A stretch of DNA of 6,991 nt from an uncultured Coriobacteriales bacterium (GTDB taxonomy: Bacteria; Actinomycetota; Coriobacteriia; Coriobacteriales; Atopobiaceae), in the NCBI GenBank assembly GCA_946530775.1, contig CAMNAH010000059.1:1-6991 (forward strand), read 5' to 3'. The translations under genes were made by a program, and so were the position numbers. Within the stretch, counting starts at the first letter, position 1. Each line of letters begins with the position of its first letter. The notes below the pieces were generated by a model, which was given only the letters and a program-made list of their open reading frames with translations, had not been told where the DNA came from and ran no database searches. This document shows, piece after piece, positions 1 to 4,178 of this stretch.

Positions 1-76
1 GGGCAATGCGCGCGCCAACGAGATCGCGAATGCGACCCTCGCCGAGGTGCGCGAGGCCATGGGCATGGTCTACTAA
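1..76 (+). CDS. trpS: Tryptophanyl-tRNA synthetase, C-terminal end (partial)
   Basis: The first 76 bases hold the last 24 codons of a plus-strand gene ending in TAA at 74-76; the start lies outside the window. The visible tail reads GNARANEIANATLAEV followed by REAMGMVY. Class I tryptophanyl-tRNA synthetases typically end in this way, with a G-x-x-(R/K)A segment, then A-x-x-TL-x-x-V and a final AMG/ALG plus a few residues. That enzyme charges tRNA-Trp with tryptophan in the cytoplasm. The identification rests on this short tail only; the catalytic HIGH and KMSKS motifs are not in view. A strong Rho-independent terminator follows 54 bases after the stop, inside a repeat element, and probably ends this transcript. 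Confidence 0.6.
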   Translation, partial: GNARANEIANATLAEVREAMGMVY

Positions 77-77
77 G

Positions 78-128
78 GAGACAAAAGGGACGTTTCCCTT
101 TGTCTCAGAGACAGCTGGGGACAGGTCT
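78..128 (+). repeat. Left arm of the inverted repeat
   Basis: This 51-bp arm pairs with 291-341. It begins with an imperfect hairpin at 78-106: an 8-bp GAGACAAA/TTTGTCTC outer stem, one unpaired A, then GGGA/TCCC closing a CGTT loop. A second palindrome, TGTCTC-A-GAGACA, overlaps it at 101-113. The arm ends in GGGGACAGGTCT. It begins directly after the stop codon at 74-76. Confidence 0.85.
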
Positions 129-130
129 AG

Positions 131-163
131 AGGTGCTCCGTTCGCAAACGGAGCACCTTTTTT
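131..163 (+). terminator. Rho-independent terminator after trpS
   Basis: A perfect 12-bp stem (AGGTGCTCCGTT at 131-142 paired with AACGGAGCACCT at 147-158) closes a CGCA tetraloop. It runs into six T residues at 158-163. The T-run is on the plus strand only, so it should act on transcripts coming from the upstream synthetase gene. It sits inside the 264-bp element, just past the left arm, so the element appears to supply the terminator of the neighbouring gene. Confidence 0.85.
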
Positions 164-232
164 ATGAACGGAACAATTCTGAGGGCCGTAAAACCGTACC
201 GTTCGCGAAAGGAGTACACCGATTAAGAACGG
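138..232 (+). repeat. Two direct copies of a 34-nt unit
   Basis: Copies at 138-171 and 199-232 match at 25 of 34 positions without gaps, with start points 61 bases apart. Each begins CCGTTCGC and ends GAACGG, so each unit has CCGTTC/GAACGG inverted ends separated by 22 bases. In the first copy the internal sequence AACGGAGCACC plus a T-run makes the terminator. In the second copy that inner stem is degraded, but the outer ends form a 10-bp stem (195-204 with 227-236, including one G-T pair). The duplication is visible by eye; its origin and role are unknown. Confidence 0.65.
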
Positions 233-290
233 TGCGATTTGGCATGGGCGACGTATGAAAGCAGAATGCCCTTACCCGGCTCTCCATACC

Positions 291-341
291 AGACCTGTCC
301 CCAATTGTCTCTGAGACAAAGGGAAACGTCCCTTTTGTCTC
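291..341 (-). repeat. Right arm of the inverted repeat
   Basis: Reverse complement of 78-128 with two substitutions near the middle (304 and 305). On the minus strand it starts immediately after the lipoprotein stop, so the lipoprotein mRNA would fold the GAGACAAA...TTTGTCTC hairpin right behind its stop codon. There is no U-tract after that hairpin, so it could stabilise the mRNA 3' end but does not look like an intrinsic terminator. Confidence 0.85.
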
Positions 342-342
342 A

Positions 343-855
343 TCAGCCGGCAAGGGCCTTGAGGGCATCGCAAACTTTAAGGAAACCGTCCCATTGCATG
401 TCGTCGAGGTCCTGCGTGTCGCTTACCGAGAACATGCTATCGACGTCCATGCCGCCCTCTTCGTCCACATAGGAGAAGGTCACGGTCGATGTTGCCGCAT
501 CAAGCGCCTGAATTACGCTGTCGGGGCATTCCGATGCTGCACGTAGGTCGTAGTCGATAACCATCCGCTCGAACTCATCGAACGCCGATGCATCGAGCTT
601 CTTCTTCCCGGTCTGTTCCTTATCGCCCGCTGAAGCCCGATTGCTCCAGGTGAGCAGCGCACCACCTGCATCGCGCGTGAGCTCGATGCTCTTGGATCCG
701 CCGTCCATCCCGCCGCCGTACCCATAGCTCACCTGGTAGAGGCTCTCGCCCGCGACGGTATCATCCTGCGGGGTCTCTTTAGCATCGCATGACGCAAGCC
801 CCAAAGTCGCAAGAACACCCGCGAACGCCTTGATAAACGCACGTCTCGCCATCAT
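343..855 (-). CDS. Tat-type lipoprotein, short paralogue (170 aa)
   Basis: The N-terminus reads MMARRAFIKAFAG, then a hydrophobic stretch and the lipobox LASC with the lipidated cysteine at residue 23. RRAFIK fits the twin-arginine signal RRxF(L/I)K, so export folded through Tat and anchoring on the outer face of the membrane is likely. The mature part (about residues 24-170) resembles the N-terminal domain of the neighbouring lipoprotein. Shared blocks are GYGGGMDGGSKSIEL near 46-59, AFDEFERMVIDYDL near 91-104 and a W-x-GF-x-x-x-x-x-AL-x-x-LA ending. No known domain or catalytic motif was recognised; function unknown. ATG at 855 or 852 is preferred (GGTGG lies just upstream and the signal peptide starts at once). 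A TTG further up at 894 would overlap the preceding gene and add 13 residues before the signal. The start is 14 bp after the stop of the longer lipoprotein. Two in-frame TGA codons end the gene at 345-340. Confidence 0.85.
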   Translation of the reverse strand: MMARRAFIKAFAGVLATLGLASCDAKETPQDDTVAGESLYQVSYGYGGGMDGGSKSIELTRDAGGALLTWSNRASAGDKEQTGKKKLDASAFDEFERMVIDYDLRAASECPDSVIQALDAATSTVTFSYVDEEGGMDVDSMFSVSDTQDLDDMQWDGFLKVCDALKALAG

Positions 856-869
856 CTCGCCACCGTCCG

Positions 870-1766
870 TCACTCTTCGGGGATATTGCTCCAAAGATAT
901 GCACCGCCAGGCTCGACATCGCCGAGGTACTCGATCAGGTAGGCCTCGTCCATATGCCCGAGCTCAAAGAGCCCGTCGGCGGGCTCGCCGTCCTTATAGA
1001 AGAAGATCACCTCGTTATCGGGCTCGAAGTAGCAGAGCGACCCCGCCGCACCCGTGGCGGGCACGGCGTCGGAGGTGTCGAGGGGTTCATCGAGAGAGAA
1101 GGCCTTCTGGTTGTCCGCGCGATTCCGGATGTCGATCTCGAGCGGGCAGCGCTCGGCAAGATCCAACGCCGCGGCGCTGTCGTTGAGCGTGAATTGATGC
1201 TGCACGCCTGCGGCTACGATGGTCATGGTTACAGGCTCGAGATACTCAACGCCCTCGCTCTGCGATGCAAGCTCGGCGAGCGCGGTCGCGACCGCGCGAA
1301 ACCCCTCCCATTCGTGATCGGTGAGCTCCTGCCTATCGCTGATGCGAAACGATGCGTCCAGGTCGTAGCTGCCGTCCTCCTTCATGACCGTGAACGAGAG
1401 GCTGCTCGACGGAGCATCGTAGACGATGAGGTCGCTATCCTTGCGTTTCGAAGCCCTGAGCAGGTTGTAGTCGTTGGCAATCTGAGCGAAGCGGTCGAAC
1501 GCGCTCTCATCGACCACGTAGTCCATGCCGGTCTCGCGCGTGTTATGCCACTCGCGGCTGCGCGTGGAGAGCGTGACGGTTCCATCCTTCTGGCGGCCAA
1601 GCTCGGACGACTCTCCGCCGCCCGTCATACCGCCGCCCGATGAGTAGCGGATGTTCTTGATGAGACGGCCCTCGTACACGACGCTCTTCCCGCATCCAGC
1701 CAGACCGAACAGAGCCATAAGTCCTGCCCCCATTCCCAGCGTTGCAAACGAACGACGCGTCAGCAT
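870..1766 (-). CDS. Tat-type lipoprotein with C-terminal cyclophilin-like domain
   Basis: A 298-aa protein whose first residues, MLTRRSFATLG, fit the twin-arginine consensus. A hydrophobic run and the perfect lipobox LAGC follow, with the lipidated cysteine at residue 25, so it is predicted to be membrane-anchored outside the cytoplasm. Residues 30-168 are homologous to the shorter lipoprotein next door (GGGMTGGGESSEL at 44-56, AFDRFAQIANDYNLL at 89-103, W-x-GF-x-AV-x-x-AL-x-x-LA at 153-167). Residues about 178-284 look like the small cyclophilin-like fold (Pfam Cyclophil_like2 type): FTLNDSAAALDLAERCPLEI, then a KAFSL strand, then G-SLCYFEPDNEVIFFYKD and LFELGHMDE. I recall this family from bacterial secreted proteins with no settled role, so isomerase activity should not be assumed. 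A strong Shine-Dalgarno AGGAGGG (1778-1772) lies 5 bases before the ATG. The gene begins 24 bp after the arcB stop, with no terminator between them. Confidence 0.88.
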   Translation of the reverse strand: MLTRRSFATLGMGAGLMALFGLAGCGKSVVYEGRLIKNIRYSSGGGMTGGGESSELGRQKDGTVTLSTRSREWHNTRETGMDYVVDESAFDRFAQIANDYNLLRASKRKDSDLIVYDAPSSSLSFTVMKEDGSYDLDASFRISDRQELTDHEWEGFRAVATALAELASQSEGVEYLEPVTMTIVAAGVQHQFTLNDSAAALDLAERCPLEIDIRNRADNQKAFSLDEPLDTSDAVPATGAAGSLCYFEPDNEVIFFYKDGEPADGLFELGHMDEAYLIEYLGDVEPGGAYLWSNIPEE

Positions 1767-1771
1767 GGTCG

Positions 1772-1778
1772 CCCTCCT
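1772..1778 (-). promoter_or_regulatory. Strong ribosome binding site of the long lipoprotein gene
   Basis: On the minus strand AGGAGGG precedes the ATG at 1766 with a 5-base spacer. It is the best Shine-Dalgarno sequence of the minus-strand cluster and fixes the start of the lipoprotein gene. It also suggests this gene is translated efficiently in its own right from the shared transcript. Confidence 0.8.
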
Positions 1779-1790
1779 ATGTGCGCTCCC

Positions 1791-2786
1791 CTACTTGAGC
1801 GTTGCGTACATCACGGCCTTGATGGTGTGCATGCGGTTCTCGGCCTCGTCCATGACCTTGGACTTGGGGCTCTCGAACACGGCATCCTCGACCTCCATCT
1901 CGGTCACGCCGAAGCGCTTCGCGATGTCTGCCCCGATGGTCGTATTTGTATCATGGAAGCTCGGCAGGCAGTGCAGGAAGATCGAGTCCGATGCGGTGAG
2001 CGCCATGAGCTTCTCGGTCACACGGTAGGGCGTGAGCTCGGCGATGCGCTCGGCCCACACCTCGTCGGGCTCGCCCATCGAGACCCACACGTCGGTGTAG
2101 ACCACGTCGGCTCCCGTCATGCCCTCGACGGGGTCCTCCGTCAGCGTGATGGTGCAGCCGTTCTCGGCCGCGATGGGCTTGCACGCCTCGATCACATCGT
2201 CGGCGGGCCAGCATGCCTTGGGAGCGCAGGCGCGGAAGTTCACGCCGAGCTTGGCGCAGATCACCATGAGCGAGCGCGCCACGTTGTTCTCTGCATCGCC
2301 CATGAACACGAGCGTCCTGCCCTTGATGTCATAGTCGAAGTTCTCCTGCACGGTGAGGATGTCGGCGAGCATCTGAGTGGGATGCCAGAGGTCGGTGAGG
2401 CCGTTCCACACGGGCACGCCGCTCTTGGCCGCCAGCTCCTCCACGTCGCTCTGGAGATAGCCGCGGAACTCGATGCCGTCGTACATGCGCCCCAGCACGC
2501 GCGCGGTATCCTCGATGGATTCCTTCTTGCCCATCTGCGAGCCGGAAGGCCCGAGATAGGTCACGCCCATGCCCAGGTCCATGGCACCCACCTCGAAGGC
2601 GCAGCGCGTGCGGGTGGAGTCCTTCTGGAAGAGCAGGACGACGTTCTTGCCCTCGAGGTAGCGATGCGGGGTGCCCGCATGCTTGAGCTCCTTGAGCTCA
2701 CGGGAGAGATCGAGCAGGTATTCGATCTCCTCGGTGGTGAAGTCGAGGAGCTTCAGGAAGCTGCGACCGGAGAGGTTGACGCTCAT
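1791..2786 (-). CDS. arcB: Ornithine carbamoyltransferase (catabolic, ADI pathway)
   Basis: A cytoplasmic 331-aa enzyme, the usual length for this family. In arginine deiminase operons it runs as citrulline plus phosphate to ornithine plus carbamoyl phosphate. Diagnostic motifs are intact: the carbamoyl-phosphate loop STRTR at 57-61, HPTQ at 135-138, the ornithine-binding DVWVSMGE at 232-239 and HCLP at 272-275 with the catalytic cysteine 273. The C-terminal helix also ends in the expected way (ENRMHTIKAVM). Sequence alone does not separate catabolic ArcB from biosynthetic ArgF. The catabolic call comes from arcA lying 16 bp upstream on the same strand and from the absence of other arginine-biosynthesis genes here. 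The ATG at 2786 is preceded by a modest AGAAGG about 8 bases upstream, so translation may depend partly on coupling to arcA. Confidence 0.95.
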   Translation of the reverse strand: MSVNLSGRSFLKLLDFTTEEIEYLLDLSRELKELKHAGTPHRYLEGKNVVLLFQKDSTRTRCAFEVGAMDLGMGVTYLGPSGSQMGKKESIEDTARVLGRMYDGIEFRGYLQSDVEELAAKSGVPVWNGLTDLWHPTQMLADILTVQENFDYDIKGRTLVFMGDAENNVARSLMVICAKLGVNFRACAPKACWPADDVIEACKPIAAENGCTITLTEDPVEGMTGADVVYTDVWVSMGEPDEVWAERIAELTPYRVTEKLMALTASDSIFLHCLPSFHDTNTTIGADIAKRFGVTEMEVEDAVFESPKSKVMDEAENRMHTIKAVMYATLK

Positions 2787-2802
2787 GGGTGGAACCTTCT
2801 TT

Positions 2803-4053
2803 CTAGATAGCTGCGCTTTCGCGCCAGAATGCCATGCTCATACAGTGGGGGCCACCGCGTCCGCGCGAGAGCTCGGACGAGGGGATCTCATGCAGGTCGA
2901 GGCCTGCCTTGTACAGGATCTCGTTGGTCACGCGGTTGCGCTGATACACGAAGACCGAGCCGGGACGCACCGCCAACGTGTTGGCACCGTCGTTCCATTG
3001 CTCGCGGTCGGCGCTGATGGGGTCTCCCCCGCCGCATTCGATGAGACGCACGCCGTCGAGCGAGAGGCCGCGCGCAAGGATCGAATCGAGCGAATCCTCG
3101 TGATGCACGATCGAGAGCTCGCCGCCCTTGCCGCGGGTGATCTCGTAGACCTCGAGGGTGCCCAAGATGCCGGGGTGCACGGTGAACGTATCGCGATCGA
3201 CCTGCGTGAAGACCGTATCGAGGTGCATGAACGCGCGCGTATGCGGCAGCGAGAACGCGAGGATGCGCGAGAAGGTCGTGTCGGGTGCGGCGAAGATGTT
3301 GCGCGCCAGAAGGTCGATCGAGGCGGCGTCGGTGCGCTCGGAAATGCCTATAGCCAGCGTGTCCTTGGAGAGCACGAGGATGTCGCCGCCCTCGAGGGCA
3401 GACCCCGCCGACCCGTCGAACAGAAGCCGCGTGCCCTTGAGGCGCGGGTTGTACCCAAAGACTATGTCGGAGAAGAGCGTCTCGCGGCGGCGCGTGCGCG
3501 AGCGCATACTGTTGATCGAGACCGCATGGCCGATAACCGAGAAGGTATCGCGTGTGAAGTAGAGGTTGGGGATGGGGTCGATCACGATGCCCGTCTCGCG
3601 GCTGCGCTCGAGCGAGACAGCATCGGCAAGCGATGACGCATCGATCGCGGAGATATCGAGATCGTTCAGACGGATGCCGGCGATGCAGGCATCGACGAGC
3701 GCGCGCGTGGTGGGCAGCGAGAACAGATAGTCGCGGCATGCGCTGGCGATCGCCTCGCCCGAAAGCCCGCTCTCGTCGAGATAGCGGTCCACGAAGGCGC
3801 GCTTCGCGGAAGGCGCGGCGTCAAGGGACTCGCACACGAGGTCGACCAGGTAGAGCACCTCGACGCCCTCGTCGGCGAGCATGCCGGCAAAGGCATCGTG
3901 CTCAGCCTGCGCTACCTCGAGAAACGGGATGTCGTCGAAGAGCAGCCGCCCGAGATTCTGCGGTGAGAGCGAGAGCAGCTCCTCTCCGGGACGATGCAGC
4001 AGCACCGTGCGCAGCGGGTCGATCTCCGAGAATATGTTGAGCGCATGCGCCAT
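2803..4053 (-). CDS. arcA: Arginine deiminase
   Basis: A 416-aa cytoplasmic hydrolase turning L-arginine into L-citrulline and ammonia, the first step of the arginine deiminase pathway that yields ATP and counters acid. The guanidine-modifying-enzyme active site is complete. In the 416-aa numbering it has LYFTRDTF with Asp169, EGGD at 221-224, MHLDTVFT with His277 and Asp279, ECGGGD near 339-344, and the nucleophilic cysteine in GGPHCMS (Cys404). The N-terminus INIFSEIDPL-like stretch (LNIFSEIDPLRTVLLHRPG) is also typical. The ATG at 4053 is chosen because AAGGAG (4064-4059) sits 5 bases before it. A TTG at 4071 would add six residues but lacks a convincing Shine-Dalgarno. The gene is first in the minus-strand cluster and a candidate promoter lies just upstream. 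No ARG-box-like operator was recognised. Confidence 0.97.
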   Translation of the reverse strand: MAHALNIFSEIDPLRTVLLHRPGEELLSLSPQNLGRLLFDDIPFLEVAQAEHDAFAGMLADEGVEVLYLVDLVCESLDAAPSAKRAFVDRYLDESGLSGEAIASACRDYLFSLPTTRALVDACIAGIRLNDLDISAIDASSLADAVSLERSRETGIVIDPIPNLYFTRDTFSVIGHAVSINSMRSRTRRRETLFSDIVFGYNPRLKGTRLLFDGSAGSALEGGDILVLSKDTLAIGISERTDAASIDLLARNIFAAPDTTFSRILAFSLPHTRAFMHLDTVFTQVDRDTFTVHPGILGTLEVYEITRGKGGELSIVHHEDSLDSILARGLSLDGVRLIECGGGDPISADREQWNDGANTLAVRPGSVFVYQRNRVTNEILYKAGLDLHEIPSSELSRGRGGPHCMSMAFWRESAAI

Positions 4054-4058
4054 GCCGT

Positions 4059-4064
4059 CTCCTT
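4059..4064 (-). promoter_or_regulatory. Ribosome binding site deciding the arcA start
   Basis: AAGGAG on the minus strand, with a 5-base spacer to the ATG at 4053. It lies inside the reading frame if the upstream TTG at 4071 is used, which argues that the ATG is the real start. Confidence 0.75.
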
Positions 4065-4083
4065 GCTCCAACGATACATATCA

Positions 4084-4112
4084 AGGATACCCCAGGGCGT
4101 GGAGCACGTCAT
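4084..4112 (-). promoter_or_regulatory. Candidate sigma-70 promoter of the arcA cluster
   Basis: On the minus strand ATGACG (4112-4107; TTGACA in four of six positions) and TATCCT (4089-4084; TATAAT in four of six) are separated by exactly 17 bases. The predicted start of transcription would lie near 4077, about 24 bases before the arcA ATG. The match is moderate and was found by eye. Confidence 0.4.
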
Positions 4113-4119
4113 ACGGCGA

Positions 4120-4125
4120 TATAAT
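4120..4125 (+). promoter_or_regulatory. Candidate -10 box of the transporter gene
   Basis: A perfect TATAAT, 53 bases before the chosen start of the transporter gene, which predicts a leader of about 45 nt. No good -35 box is visible at the right distance and there is no extended TG motif. The promoter may therefore be weak or activator-dependent, or the match may be chance. It lies 7 bases beyond the proposed -35 of arcA, so the two promoters would be back to back and could interfere. Confidence 0.45.
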
Positions 4126-4162
4126 GCCCTTTGGGTTACAAGGTTTTATCTGCGCGATTTCG

Positions 4163-4171
4163 AGGAGAAGG
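4163..4171 (+). promoter_or_regulatory. Ribosome binding site deciding the transporter start
   Basis: AGGAGAAGG ends 7 bases before the ATG at 4179. Nothing comparable precedes the upstream TTG at 4131, so the shorter 606-aa product is favoured. Confidence 0.7.
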
Positions 4172-4178
4172 ACAGGCT

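Larger units (their letters stand above)
78..341. repeat. 264-bp palindromic element with 51-bp inverted arms
   Basis: Arms at 78-128 and 291-341 are reverse complements at 49 of 51 positions. The mismatches are 114/305 and 115/304, where the left arm centre reads AGCT and the right reads AATT. Each arm is itself built from palindromes: an imperfect hairpin with GAGACAAA...TTTGTCTC ends around GGGA-CGTT-TCCC, then TGTCTC-A-GAGACA (left 101-113), then a GGGGACAGG box. The 162-nt core (129-290) holds a terminator and two diverged copies of a 34-nt unit. No convincing open reading frame lies inside. The element starts one base after the upstream stop codon and ends one base before the stop codon of the convergent lipoprotein gene, so it is the whole intergenic region. 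The hairpin plus GGGGACAGG pattern resembles REP/BIME-type repeats moved by Y1 (RAYT) transposases. That assignment is inference; the inverted repeat is directly visible. Confidence 0.85.

Noticed and set aside
78..341. Could this be a CRISPR array or a tRNA-like gene?
   Set aside because: There are only two arms, in opposite orientation, without regular direct repeats and spacers. No cloverleaf or CCA-type end can be drawn from the core.
313..341. The hairpin directly after the short lipoprotein gene, considered as its intrinsic terminator.
   Set aside because: No run of U follows it on the minus strand, so it was recorded as part of the repeat arm only.
162..368. A 68-codon minus-strand frame across the repeat element.
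   Set aside because: It is made up of repeat arm, hairpin and terminator sequence, lacks a plausible start context and shows no protein-like pattern.
1779..2810. A 343-codon plus-strand open frame antisense to arcB.
   Set aside because: Its composition (His, Gly, Leu, Asp, Glu rich) is typical of a shadow frame. The opposite strand encodes ornithine carbamoyltransferase with all its motifs.
2671..3636. A 321-codon plus-strand open frame spanning the end of arcB and most of arcA.
   Set aside because: It crosses two real genes on the other strand and is rich in Arg, Ala, Glu and Val in shadow-frame fashion, with no recognisable domain.
4128..4145. CCCTTTGGG followed by CCTT/AAGG pairing near the transporter leader, considered as an operator.
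   Set aside because: The inverted match is only four to five bases and asymmetric, so it is no better than chance.
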